Position numbers and translations under genes: made by a program
Notes under the pieces: generated by a model
The model's database searches: none
What the model saw: the letters and a program-made list of their open reading frames with translations, nothing else
Told to the model about the DNA's origin: nothing
Shown here: in pieces, positions 40,201 through 52,604 of the stretch
How the letters are laid out: every line of letters starts with the position of its first letter
How positions within the stretch are numbered: position 1 is the stretch's first letter
Source of the DNA: Setaria digitata
Lineage: Eukaryota > Nematoda > Chromadorea > Rhabditida > Setariidae
Length of the DNA: 64,000 nucleotides
Direction of reading: 5' to 3'
NCBI GenBank assembly: GCA_003640385.1
Contig: RCAB01000254.1
Coordinates: 1 to 64,000, forward strand

Positions 40201-43200
40201 ACAAAGAACATAGATAAGAGATATTGCCTATCAACTCTGAGAGCTTACGTTGTGCCAAGAGTATAAAAAAAAGGGCATTAGAAATCCCACTGAAAACAGC
40301 CTACTTACTTACACAACACTGTCACAGACAATAGTTTTCTTTTTTTTTAGCTTCAATCCTCTTCTTGAGCTTTTTTTTTTTTCACCTCCTTGTTTTCTTT
40401 TCTACCCAATTTGAATTTGAACCCACCGGCAAAGGTTCAACATCGAATTCAATCAGTTGTTTTGAGTTATTCCGTGACAAGTTTGTAGAAGTTGCTAATC
40501 CCATGGCACTAGTCGATTCATCAGCAGTGAAAGCCTTTTGATTTGTAACGATCTAAAACAGTTCTTAAAAGATGAAAAAATTTCCGCTCCTCTTTACTAA
40601 GGAGAGAAGGTAACTTTCTTGATATCGATATGCTAAATAAGGATACATAAGCTAAAAATAATGGCTTAATTGATTTTATTTAAAATATGTTGTCTATCAA
40701 TCTGACTGAAGTTTTACAGTTTGTTCAGGAAGTCGTTTCCGCGTAGTGGAATTATCAGTGACAATATCATCCTCCAAACTGTCTAAGCTATATACCCGAT
40801 ATTTGTATCTACGATTTGGCAATTCTGGACAAGCACGGAAATACCACTTTGAGTTTAAACGATAAAGATCCTGAATAAAATTCATTGTCAGACTACTATA
40901 CAGTTTGCTTTGTTCGTACTCGATATTTTATATATATATATACATGTATATATATTTTATATATGTATAAAAAATATATATACAATATATATATTATTGT
41001 ATATATATATATATATATATATAAAACCTCTAAAAAGATATAAAAATTATGGAATAAAGTTTAGCACCTTCAACCATGTCAAATTTTTTTTCAAATCAAT
41101 CGATTAACATTTTGATAGTGATTAGCCAATATGATTCTAAAAGATCCGAAAAGCAGCCATCACAGGTTTTTTTTTCTGCCATTCTAAATGCCGACAAAAC
41201 CTCAATATTTGCTTTCAGCTGGTAAGAATTCAGTTCCAAATTAACACCTCGCATTCTGCTATGGCACGCGAAGTGTCAGTTCGCATTTCATAGGGGAAAA
41301 ACAAATCGCCACATATTTTCCTATCTTCTTCATCGATTGGCATAAGAACAACACCCCGTCCAATATGCTGCAAAACGACTTCATAATTATTTCTCATAAA
41401 ATGTAAAAAGGTATAAAGCGAACGAAATTTAGGGACAAACAATTAGAAAATAAAGAAACTTGAGAAGAACATCAATAACCTCTTTGATTACTGCGAAACC
41501 TTCTCGATCCCGTCCAAATCGTTGTACACTCAACGCAATTTTTTTAGCTGCCGGATTTGTAAATTCACGTATCCATGGAGGTGCATTCAGAATTCGTCCT
41601 TCTACAGAGCGTCCGATAGTGGCAAATTCTGGCCATTCTGTCTGGAAATATTTGGAAATCTTATAATTGCTACTTGAAAAGTAGCAAAGAAATCCAGTTG
41701 TGTTGTTTCGATGTGCTCAATATACCAGTAAGAAAGATTAGTTACTATATAGGAGCAGACGCAGAGCTTCCTATATGGAACTACGACTATCGACGAATTT
41801 TGTTTAATCGTTTGATTTCGCTATCTTCAAGGTGGTGTGGAACTACTGCTACATCATAATCAAAGAGGTTTTAAGAGATGACAAATAACTGCTAGGAAAA
41901 AAATAACTTACATCTGTGGTAAGAGAGCTTTTCTTTGCCATGAATGCCGAAGTAACTTCTTCCACAGGGAAAACTTGCCGAGGAATTGCAACTAGCTCAT
42001 GATTAGCTATCAAGGCAAGTGGAACTTCATGATCATCCTGTATTATTACCATAGGCACCAATTCTGCTGAAAAGATATCTCCATTAAAATCCCTAATCTT
42101 TTCTAAATAGATTAGGAATTAGACTTCAAAACTTACGCTCATTGCCAGCTTCTGTGTTTGGCTTTATGGAGATACACGTCAGTATCACGTGGACGCAATC
42201 TTTTAGTCCTTTTGGATTAATACCTCCCTCTATTTCAATTTCAACCTGAAATCATTCTGTGTATCACTAGGCTAAGCAGTGATTTAATCACAAATTTTCA
42301 TAACAATCGTATAGAACAAAATTAAACATGAGCAATCAATTTATTACAACAATTTTAATCTCACTTTAAAACTTCATTGCTATTATATAGTAATAAATCG
42401 CGTCTAAGTAATATTGATGTCAAGCAAATAATGAACAATATAAACTATGACAAAAAATTTGGTAAATGTAGTAGAAGGATTTGGAAAAATGACAAGAAAG
42501 CATACCACTGCTCCAGCCTGGAAAATATCTGCAAGGTTATCCGTGATTGCACTCAATGGTGCATCGTTAACCAGAGTTGAAAGCGAAAAATAAATATGAA
42601 TATTTGACGAGGAAAAATTAGACTGACTTAGAATACGGCCGTACTCTCTTTGAACCTCCAGGATTAATCCTGTTTCTCTCACCACTTCTGGAACTGAAAC
42701 CAACTACTATCCGACTTCTTTTTCCCAGACCAGCACATCTATTTCTTTTATCCATTTTTTTTTCTTTCCACACTTCCAGAAATACCTAAACACAAGTAAC
42801 TTACTTGGTCGTGAATTACCCTGTTGAACAAAATTACTTTGCTTACGACTCAAACCAGAACCAGTACCATTAAACGCTGATCTCCTAGCACCACTGTTAT
42901 ACTGTGCGTATTCTGAAATTAGAAAATAAACATTTTCTTCAATTTACAGCAATACTACTATGAAATTAAAATTTCGAAAATAAAATTTTCACAAAAATGA
43001 ATAAAAATTTTCGGACTTTTTCTTTTTTTTGAGGAATCTAAACCGTTTTTTAAAGAATATTTGAGGTTCCCTTTTCTAAAAAGAAAAAAAAAATAAAGAA
43101 CTGTATATAGTTCAGATTCCAAGAAGTGATTGGATCAACGGAAAATTTAAAATCAGTTTTAAGAGTACCATATTACCATGTATAAGAACTTCCCCTTAAT

Positions 43201-44180
43201 CTCTTATATGTATGGAATGAAAAAAAGAACTAACGATGATTGCGACTGTTGGAATTACCACCGCCACGATGCATTGAGTGTGAATAGGCCTCTTGTGCTG
43301 TTTCGGTCATTCCGGTTTGAAAGCACTGCGAAAGGTGAAACAATTCCGACAATGTAACTAAATATCAAGTAATTCTGGAAATAAACCTAAATTATATAAT
43401 TTCGAAAGTGAAAGTTCAACACAGTGATCGAAATGGAAAGTATCATAGTAAAGTAAGAATTAGCAACATGACAGACTGACCGCAACAGATAACATGCCAT
43501 GGAACAATGGTAAATATTCCTATAAAAAAGAGCAATAAATAAAATTTAAATAAACAATCATCAGATTCCTCGTAATATCATTGCAAATATGGCAAATTTC
43601 ACATGATAACTGATAACGTATCTTTTCATATCACTGATAATCTTAATATACAGGCATGTGACCTATAGAAAGAGAACTCCTTCAAGCAAACTTGCCTGAT
43701 CTTCTCTATCTTAATTCATATTCTCAACAATATCTCACCCATTAATACGATAATAATGACCAAGACGAAATAAGTTTAATCTTTCGAGAAACTAGCGAAT
43801 ATTTTCCGGAAAAAAAAACGACAAATAAAACTTCAAATAAATTTAAACGTAAATGAACTCTTAAATAATAAAGAATTGAATAAATTTAAACAAAAATCGA
43901 AAAAGCGATATTGGGTACTTTATGACGGGGAACACAGTTATGTATTTTCTTTTTCAGGATAACGTGAAATACTAAAAGATGAAAGTTTATGATGAAAGAG
44001 AAAAAAAAAACACATCTATTTTAACGCATTTTAGGCAGTTTCTATGAATCTTCCGTGAAATTGTTACCTTTCTGAACTTTTTACTATCTTTTCGTATCGC
44101 TTCCGGAAAGCCTGACAGTGCTGCCGTATCAATTCCGCAAAGTTGTTGTCTATTGCTATCGCTTCGTGAGCTTCTTATCC
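37265..44180 (-). CDS. Unrecognised multi-exon protein with RG/N-rich head and acidic tail (~750-800 aa)
   Basis: Exons that join in phase, 5' to 3': about 44068-44173, then 43481-43519, 43235-43325, 42805-42912, 42506-42693, 42137-42245, 41912-42066, 41480-41641, 41248-41367, 40718-40870, 40427-40552, 39780-40138, 39266-39350, 38896-39126, 38495-38608, 38065-38197, 37424-37472 (tentative) and 37265-37322. The head is low complexity (HRGGGNSNSRNHQYAQYN). The middle looks folded: one beta-rich block reads ETGLILEVQREYGRILSQSN to AGAVVEIEIEGG, and a second reads EWPEFATIGRSVEGRILNAP to HIGRGVVLMPIDEEDRKICG. The last ~350 residues are acidic and Ser/Asp-rich and end in ENEYYDEE. I do not recognise the family. 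The N-terminus is unresolved: the first in-frame ATG is at 43495, but open frame extends upstream. The last two exons depend on a weak donor (GTTCCT). Confidence 0.8.
40921..41023. repeat. AT-rich microsatellite (TATATATA/TATGTATA) in an intron
   Basis: About 100 bases of TA repeats interrupted by CATG and TTTTATATATG units, in the intron between exons 40718-40870 and 41248-41367 of the unrecognised (-) gene. Much of it is self-complementary and could form cruciforms. Confidence 0.85.
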
Positions 44181-44723
44181 TTCATCGCCAGAATCACGAT
44201 GCAACAACTCTATGTGTACATAATCCGGCAAAACCTACACCTATTTTAAAAATAAACTCACCGTGATCCACAATTTTTTCATATCGGCGTGCGGTGTAGA
44301 AGCCTAAAATGTGGTTTGATGAATTACTGTTAACCCTATTTGTGCTACAGTTGTGGGCTTTTTTTTTGCTGGTTGGTTCAGGTGTTTACGTGTAGTTACG
44401 TCGTTCGTCTACTTCGCGTTACGTGGCCACTCTTACGTCTACTTTACGTTTAGCTATAATACATTTAACATCGCTATGCTGGTGTATTCTATTCCGATGC
44501 AAAGTTGAATGCTTTAGGTGTAAAGTGCAGTGTTTATTGTGTGGAATTCTCGCGTTATTCGGACAGTTAGTATTTATAGGCTCATATTGAATGTTTATCT
44601 TCCTTGAATATTTCTATGTTTAAAGTATTTCTTACCTGATAAGTAATGCTTAATACGCATGGAGGGTTTTTTTTTTCACACAATTTTCAGTGGTTATCTT
44701 GTTGGTTCTTTTCAGAGTGTGCG
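44181..44723. promoter_or_regulatory. Divergent promoter region of rpl-5 and the unrecognised gene
   Basis: About 0.5 kb separates the first coding exon of the (-) gene from the rpl-5 ATG. Five TTACGT motifs fall within 64 bases (44386, 44396, 44419, 44433, 44444), embedded in a more CG-containing stretch than the surroundings. A T run at 44359-44368 flanks the cluster. Head-to-head placement suggests the two genes share control; this is inference. Confidence 0.6.
44706..44715 (+). promoter_or_regulatory. Strong 3' splice acceptor just 5' of the rpl-5 ATG (likely trans-splice site)
   Basis: TTCTTTTCAG sits 8 bases upstream of the ATG at 44724. This is the usual arrangement for spliced-leader addition in nematodes. 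A cis-spliced 5' UTR intron is the alternative. Confidence 0.65.
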
Positions 44724-46707
44724 ATGGGATTCGTAAAAGTAGTTAAGAATAAGGCATATTTCAAACGTTATCAGGTTAAGCTGAGGCGTAGACGTGAGGG
44801 TAAAACCGACTATCATGCAAGGAAACGTCTCACTGTGCAGGATAAAAATAAATACAACACCCCGAAATATCGTCTTATCGTACGTTTCACCAACAGGGAT
44901 GTCATTGCGCAGGTGATTGTAATTACTTTGCTGTTAGCTAGACCTTAAATTAGTCTTGAGGATGGAATTAAAGACGAGTAAAATTGCAGATAATTTCGTA
45001 TGATTACTTTTCATCTTTTTGATGATTTTTTTAATAAAGTCGGAAATTGTAAATCTGATATGGTGATGTAAATCTGACACATCGTAAACATGCTTTTCAT
45101 AAACCGACTTGCTCAACTCGTAACCTTCATCACGGTATTTTTTTCTGTCACTAAAGAGTTTGTAAAGCATGATTTCCTTTCAGTTGACCATTTCCTTTTA
45201 TTATTGATAATTTGTTCAAATTTCAGATAGCCTATTCGCGAATTGAGGGTGATATAGTCGTATGTGCTGCTTACTCACACGAACTGCCGCGTTACGGGAT
45301 TAAGGTTACATTTGAATCGTTTTCCAGTAGATTGGGAGATGTATTTTTAAATTGCGTAACGGTATGTTTATTCAGAAAAAAAAAAAGGAATTTGCTTGTT
45401 GCTTTATCTGATATACGTAGGTACTTGCGATTTGGAGGTTCTTTGAAAAAATGGCAGTACTATATAGGGAATATGCAATTACATGTTGAAACGTTTGCTG
45501 TTTATGGTGCCTTTGTGAGAGTCGCAATCGGATGGAGAAGAAACATTGATACTTAGATATGAGAAATGGCATAAAAACAAGCATAGATCATGTGTTGATT
45601 GGATGACGAGTACAAGTAGAGGGATATGCAATGATTTATCATTTGCAGGTGGGTTTGACGAACTATGCATCGGCTTATGCAACTGGTTTATTGTTGGCTC
45701 GACGTCATCTGCAAAAAATCGGTTTAGCGGAGACTTACAAAGGAATAGAAGAAGTGAATGGTGAGGATTATAACGTTGAAAAAGAAGGTGAACGGGCACC
45801 ATTCCGAGCAGTCCTTGATGTTGGCTTGGCACGTACTGTTACTGGTGCTAAGATATTCGCAGTCATGAAGGGTGTTGCTGATGGTGGTATCGATGTACCA
45901 CACAGGTATCATCTTAGTGCTTTCTAAATACATGTGGTTTCGTGTTTATAAGTAAATTTGTTTTCATCCAATTTTCATGCGATATTCCCATTTAGCAGTG
46001 GTCTTATGCTGTGTTATCTCATTGTAACGTCAATGTGACTTACTATTTTACAGTTTGAGATGTGACTTTTGCTGAATTGTTAGCATTTTTTTTAGTGAGA
46101 CACGTTTCTTTGGTTATAATTCGGAAACGAAATATAATGCTGAGGCACATCGTGATAGGATACTTGGAAAACATGTTGCTGATTATATGGCACTGTTGAA
46201 AGAACAAGATGAAGAGGCGTATAAACGACATTTTTCACGTTTCATTGCTGCTAATATCGGTCCAGATGACGTAGGTTACTTCAAAAATTTATCCTTCAGA
46301 AATATGAATAGTTTTCTAAACCTTTTCAATGTTTTTAGTTTTATTTCTAAATTTAATGAGTAAAGGATTACTTACAGATTGTGGACATGTACAAAAAGGC
46401 TCATGAAGCTATCCGTAAAGATCCAATACGACCAGCTCCAGCACCAAAAGAGGTTATATAATTTTTTTTCTCTGCAGTCTTGTGCCATTGATTTTCAATG
46501 ACATCTATGTATATGTTTTGGAAAAACTAAATTACTGCTTCAGTGTTCTTTATCACTTCTTTATATGGGCTTCCTAAGATCGATTATTTCTAGGTCACAA
46601 AGAAACGTTGGACGGCAAAGAAATCTTCGGTTGCGGTACGCAAGAATCGTGTCAAAAACAAGAAGGCGTACCTTATGGCAATGAAAGCGCAGCAGGAAGC
46701 GCAGTAG
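44724..46707 (+). CDS. rpl-5: 60S ribosomal protein L5 (uL18), 295 aa, 6 exons
   Basis: Exons 44724-44912, 45227-45304, 45649-45905, 46096-46270, 46378-46452 and 46594-46707 join in phase to 296 codons with the stop, close to the 293-297 residues of animal RPL5. It starts [20 protein letters not shown]. Family segments follow: [88 protein letters not shown] and [19 protein letters not shown], with a basic Lys/Arg-rich C-terminus. RPL5 binds 5S rRNA and carries it, with RPL11, into the large subunit. Introns are short (107-344 bases), typical of a highly expressed gene. Frames in other phases across 44934-45927 are shadows. Confidence 0.97.
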
Positions 46708-47393
46708 TTGAAAGGAGTCGTTTTCCAATGTTATCGTATCTCTAAAAAATTATATGATTATTTTATGAAACAAATGTTAAATTTGGCTCGTATAACAAAA
46801 TATACAATTGTTAAAACAGTGCTACACAGGAGCATCATATTGAAAGATCTGCAGATCAGTACTACTGACAAATTAGACAACAGAAGTTGGATTTCTCGTT
46901 TTGGCTTGGAGGAGCACTAGTCTGTTCACATTTGGCAATTCATTGCTCTATTACAAAATTGCATGGAAATTTCGTTTAAGATTGGAATTTTCTCTATTTT
47001 CCATCAGTTATATACTGAATATAGTTGAATGGTGATTGGTATTGATGCAGCAGTGCAGTTGTACATGTTATCGAAGCACAACAGGATCACTTCAGTTGAA
47101 TTTAGAATGAGCAAAATATATGATCAGATATTTTCATTGGCGAAGCTGAAAACACTAAACTATAGATTGAAGATGGATGTTGAATGAGATGGAGTAATTT
47201 CAGGGAAAAGTGTATGTGTGTGCTTGCGTGTGTACCTGCATAAATGTTTTTTACTAAATTCAAAATTTTCAAAACAGTGCAGGTGATTCTGTCCTATTTA
47301 ATCTTGTGTTAAGCCGTGAGTGTTGTAACAATTACTTTTTCTTTATTACTTTGAATTAAATGATATTTTCTCGGTATAAGTGGTAAGATTTGA

Positions 47394-47417
47394 AGAAAAG
47401 AAAAGAAAAGAAAAGAA
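47394..47417 (+). repeat. AAAAG pentanucleotide repeat
   Basis: About five AAAAG units, 0.7 kb downstream of the rpl-5 stop. Confidence 0.8.
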
Positions 47418-47719
47418 ATATTTTAGAGGTTCATCCCTCCAAAAAGGAACAGGAAAAACGAAAACTAAGTAAGGGGTAAGCCAAAAAGTATGTGACATTT
47501 AATTTGTGATTATCATTGACATGTGCTGACGGGTTGCGATCGTGTGAACTGTGACCCGAAAGTAGTTATAATTACGATTTGTCTGTGAAAATTCTTTTTT
47601 TTTTTTTTGTTTTTTGATTTGTGGGTGAAATGGGAAGGAATTGTGTAATACTGCGCTGATTTTGTGAGATAAATAATGATAAAATAAATGAAGTGACTGG
47701 AGAAGGAAGGGTGATGTAA

Positions 47720-47777
47720 GAGGGGGAGAGAGAGAGGGGGGAGGAAGAAGAAGAAGGAGAGAGAGAGAGAGAGAAAG
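47720..47777 (+). repeat. GA/GGAG microsatellite
   Basis: Purine tract of GA, GGGG and GAA units, about 58 bases. The opposite strand reads as a Leu/Ser/Pro low-complexity frame. Confidence 0.85.
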
Positions 47778-49330
47778 GTAGGAAATGGTAACGTTTCGTA
47801 ATATTTTTATTATCATGTTATTTAATGATTTTCTCATGAGAAATATTTCAATTAAGAAAAAATAAAAAAGTAGAAAATTAGTGCTTTTTTTGTTAAATTT
47901 TGAAAAGTTTGTTTGAAATTCATTTGGTCAAATTAATGAATTTCTTTTGATTATTTTAAAATTTTTGATGTTGGTTTTTTTTTTTTTTTTTTTTTAATAA
48001 ATTTTATTTAAGCTTGTGAATGAATGACTTTTCTGACGGAGGAAGTGCATAAGAAACGTAGAGTAACACGGTTGACTTCTTCTCTTTCTCGAGAATTGAT
48101 CATCTGGAAAATTCAGAGATAACCTAAAATGGTCAAAAAATAGGAGTAACTTGCATTCATGCAAAAAATTACATTTCCATTTTCAAAAAATTTGAGAAAA
48201 GGAGAGGAAGTGACTGTGGAAGTGAGTAAAGTTTAGTTTTATTTTCAAAATTCAAAAACTTTTTAGGATTTTTGACAAAGCTTATACGCTTTAAGCAGCT
48301 TCAGTTCTTTTGAACGGAAGCTCATTCATTTCGGTTTCTAAAAATCAGACCGCTCTCTCGCAGAAAAAAAAAGAAAAAAAAAAATAAAAAACCGCTAGTA
48401 GTTTGAAAGTTCATTTCAATTGATTAAAATTAAAAAAAAAAAAAAAAAAAAAATGAAGATTTCAAATTAAAACGAAATTCATTCAATTTCAAACATTTCC
48501 TTTTTTTTTTCACAAAAAGGAAATGAAATAGTTAAAAATAATTAATTTCATTTAATTCGGAAATTCTCTCGGTAGTTCAGTCTATTGTTGATTTTTAAGG
48601 GGAGAAATAAGCCCTTAACACAACTGAAGCTGTCATTAAATAAAAAAATTTCTTTTTCTGTTTTCAAGTTGTTCATTGCGATCCTAAAATAATTACAAAT
48701 TTTATTTTCAAATTTTCATATCGCAATTTAAAAGATTTTCGGTTTAAATTTCAGTAATTAATTTTTCTTTTCTTTAATTTTAGCAAATTGCTTACCCAAC
48801 TAACTTCTTCAAAATTTAATAAATTTATTTTAGAATAGAGAACTTTTAATTGAATTAATAATTGGGACACAAAAACACGAAGAAAAAAAAAAAAAAGAAG
48901 TAATTATTATCAACCAGAAATGCATACATACCGTTAAAATGTAACACTTTACAGGTGGGTCATTATGGGGCGACAAGATGTCGCATTATTATTGGGACAA
49001 TATTTAATTCATTCATGGGAAACGATTTCTTGAGAATGTAATCAGATCACACTCACTGCAATGTGAACTTACCGACAAAAGTATTTATTTATGATTATTA
49101 TTTGAAGCCAAGAAAATGAGCCAAAGATGTTTCCCATTTGCATATTTCTCTTATCAGTGATATTTATCAGTTACAATATTTGTTCATTTATGAGTTCAAA
49201 TAAGTATTTATATAAGTAAATAGATGAGCAGAAGAAGCATGTACAATGGCAATAATATTGTTTAGTTATTATTTAAAATAATTAGCCAAAGATAAACAGC
49301 AATATATGAAATTATATGAGAAATTTATAT

Positions 49331-49643
49331 AGAAATAATGATGTGAAATAAATAAAATCATTGGTCATTTGCGAAATGAAAATTTTCTAGAAGTTAGAAA
49401 AAATATATATATATATATATTTTTAAAATATATATATATAATGAATTAAATGTTTACTCATGATTTTAAAATTTTCAAAATGAACAGGAAAAAGAAAGTG
49501 ATGCCATGAAATGTGGATTAACAAATAGATAAATGAAAAATTGTATAGAAATTATGAAAATATGATGATAATCAGAAATAATGGTGTGAAATAAATAAAA
49601 TCATTGGTCATTTGCGAAATGAAAATTTTCTAGAAGTTAGAAA
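49331..49643 (+). repeat. 70-bp direct duplication, copies 243 bp apart
   Basis: Bases 49331-49400 recur at 49574-49643 with a single visible difference (GATG versus GGTG). The spacer holds an AT-repeat palindrome (about 49402-49441). Confidence 0.85.
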
Positions 49644-50562
49644 TTTCTGGCTAGTATTTAAAAAAAATTAATAAATAAGTAGGTGAAAAATCGAGGAAGA
49701 AAAAAAAAAAACGAATTCAATGATAATTATAAATGAAAAAAAAAAAATAGAGGACAAGCGAGAATAATTAACAATAATAATTATTGTTTATTAATCAGTA
49801 TTTATGAAAATTCGTCTTCTCCTCTTTCTTTTTTCCTAAATTTTGAATTGAAAGTTTAGAAAATTTTAATAAAGAACTAAATTTGAAATTTTTCAAAAAA
49901 TGTATAAATGTGAAAAATAATTGAAAAAAAAAATGCAGAAGCAGAAATTGCATCAATTTTTTTGTCTTATAAATCTTGCTAATTCAATTTAATTTTAAAA
50001 AATTTGCAAAAGTTTTTTTTTGAAACAGTTTAGTTTAGCATACTGTATATATACATATAAAGCAACTTAATATTATGCTATATTTTATTACATTTTAGCA
50101 CAAGATTATTTAAAAAAAAAAAAAAATAGAATTGTAATTTGAAGAATTTCCAAAAAAAAAAAAGAAAAAATTAGGCTTTAAATACTTTTTTTTTTTATTA
50201 AGAAAAAATATAAATAATAAAAGTAGGTAAAATTCATGACATTAACTTCCAAGTTCGGTAATTTTTCATTTGTCAATTTCTAGAATTATTAAGAAAAACA
50301 AAAAAAGAATAATTAAATGCAAGAAGAAATGAAACATTTTCGACATTTTCTTGGTAAAATAATATGCGAATTTTATTGTAAATGCATGTTCCCATGAAAT
50401 TGAAACTTGCAAATTTGGAAGAAAGAAAAAAAAAAAATAACTAATTTTTTTTTTTTGTATTCTTTTCAGCGAACTTATATCAATTCATTTCCTTTCGTAA
50501 TTATTTGCACATTTAAATGTGTGAAGTATTTTTCTGTGTTTGGCTAGAATAAATTAAACTGC

Positions 50563-50563
<1 letters not shown>

Positions 50564-50602
<39 letters not shown>
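50564..50602 (+). repeat. GA microsatellite
   Basis: (GA)n of about 38 bases with one GGG interruption, followed directly by an A run. Confidence 0.85.
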
Positions 50603-50604
<2 letters not shown>

Positions 50605-51317
50605 AAAAAATTCCAACTTATTAATGTTTTAAATTTATCAATTAAAATATATTTTTATATTTTTTAAAATTCTAAAAAACTTTTTCATGTCCACTTTTGG
50701 CTTCTCTTCCTAAATGTTTCAAATGATAAATTTAAAGCATTTTTAGCATCATCGTCAATAAAGATAAAAAAAAACGTTTTTTTAAATCAAATAATACTAT
50801 TAATTAACAAAAGGTAAAGATGATTTCAATTCATTTATATTTATTACAAAGGAATTTGAAGCACTTTTTGACCTCAAAAAATTTATTTGGAAAAGGAAAA
50901 AAAAAGGAATTTCAAAAAAAAAAAAGAAAAACTTTTTCATTGTGTGAAAAATGTTGCGAGCAAAATTTATTAAATGACTCTATTTCATATTTTTATCGCT
51001 AAAAATGTTTTTATTTAATTATTCAAATATCTCTTTTTTTTTTGACAGTTAATAATTTTTCATGCATTTTAATTTACTTAATTTACTATCTGATAAGCAA
51101 TGAATGATGAATATTAATAACTGATGGATAACATTTTTTGATGAGTGATAATGGATGATAATTACTGATAAGTGTTAAGCATTGATAATATTTCTTAAAG
51201 ACTAAAATCTTCCATCCATATTATCAGTAACATCCTTCTTACTATCATTATCACTAAAAAACATTTTTTCTTCTACCTTTTTTTTTTTTTTTTTTTTTTT
51301 AATTATGTTCCCAGAAT

Positions 51318-51520
51318 TAAGATGATGAGAATCTCTGATAGTCTTTTGATGATAATCTGACGGTACATTTCTCCTTTGCGATGATAATCTGATGGTACTT
51401 TTTCCATCCGTTTACAATGAGAATCTGATGATACGTTTTCATCTTCATTTTTTTTTTTTTTTTTTCCTTCCTTTCTTTTTTCTTTTCTTTTTTTTTTACG
51501 ATGCGAAATCTGATGATATT
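51318..51520 (+). repeat. Degenerate repeats of a GATGATAATCTGATGGTAC-like unit
   Basis: Four or five related units (GATGAGAATCTCTGATAG, GATGATAATCTGACGGTAC, GATGATAATCTGATGGTAC, AATGAGAATCTGATGATAC) are spaced by T-rich fillers of varying length. Each is dense in GATA cores. The unit resembles the start of the duplicated block at 52292. Confidence 0.6.
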
Positions 51521-52291
51521 GCTTTGAGGAAAGTTTAAAAGTAATAAAAATTTAATAATAATAATTATTTTTCATATATAGTAGTACAAAAATAATATTT
51601 TAGTTTGCTTTTATTTTACACTTTTAAAAATAAATATGTATTTAAACAGTTGCAAAATTATTAAAATAGAAACTTCCAAAGCATTTATGTGTTTGTATAT
51701 TTTCATAAATAAGCATAACTGACAATACTGCATCGAATAAAAAATTTTACCAAATTATAATAATTATTATTTCTCATATATTATTGCAGTGCTTAATTTT
51801 CATTTCATTTTTTTGTGTTAAAAAAAAAAAAAAAAAAAATAATAATAATAATAATGAGCAAACAAAATAAAATAAAAAAGTAAACAAACAGTAGCAAAAA
51901 AAAAATTATCAAATTGCTAGTGCAGTGTAGAAGCTTACAAAACATTGCATGTTTGCATAATTATTTGTCTAATTCCATAAATAATTATGAAATATATTCA
52001 TCGGCGCCAGTCTAGAATAAACTTCTCGGATATGAAGAAGGAAGAAAAGAAAACGATGGAAAAAGTAGGGATTATCCTATAAATCCATAAGGAGGATAGA
52101 TGAAAACTATCTATACTCATTCATTAATCATAAGCAAATCGTATAACACAATCATTTTTTTTTTTTTTTTCTTTTTCAAATATAAATTATTTCATTTATA
52201 TTTAAAAATTTTCATCTCTTCTTCCTATCCTTCTTTTTTTCTTCTTTTTGGATTAATTAGCAAAATAATAAGATAGGAGAAATTATGAAGA

Positions 52292-52604
52292 TGATAAGAA
52301 TCTCTGATAGTAAGTTTTGTGTGTGTGTGTGTGTGCATGTGTGTGCTTAAAATTTCCTTTTTCTTGTCTTTCACCTAATTAGCAAAATAATTAATTAGCA
52401 AAGTGAGGTGGAAGAAATTAATTGTGTTAGTGAAAGTGAACATAAAATAATTTTTGATAAGGAATCTCTGATAATAAGTTTTGTGTGTGTGTGTGTATGC
52501 TTAAAATTTCCTTTTTCATGTTTTTCACTTAATTAGCAAAATAATTAATTAGCAAAGTGAGGTGGAAGAAATTAATTGTGTTAGTGAAAGTGAACGTAAA
52601 ATAA
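52292..52604 (+). repeat. ~155-bp tandem duplication containing a GT microsatellite
   Basis: Two copies, about 52292-52450 and 52455-52604, start with TGATAAGAATCTCTGATA or TGATAAGGAATCTCTGATA. Each carries a (GT)n block, then TTAAAATTTCCTTTTTC, then an almost identical 70-base segment ending GTGTTAGTGAAAGTGAAC. Copies differ mainly in GT length. No coding frame. Confidence 0.88.

Noticed and set aside
40697..40717. Read-through to a TGA at 40697 as the end of the unrecognised - strand gene
   Set aside because: A GTAAAA donor after 40718 joins in phase to 40427-40552 and then to a long chain of phase-consistent exons, so the TGA is more likely intronic; a short isoform using it cannot be excluded.
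44995..45085. Possible box C/D snoRNA in the first rpl-5 intron
   Set aside because: It has TGATGA-like and CTGA elements about 55 bases apart, but the C box is imperfect and no terminal stem flanks it.
45212..45832. Several 70-117-codon frames overlapping rpl-5
   Set aside because: They are out-of-frame or opposite-strand shadows of the rpl-5 exons and introns.
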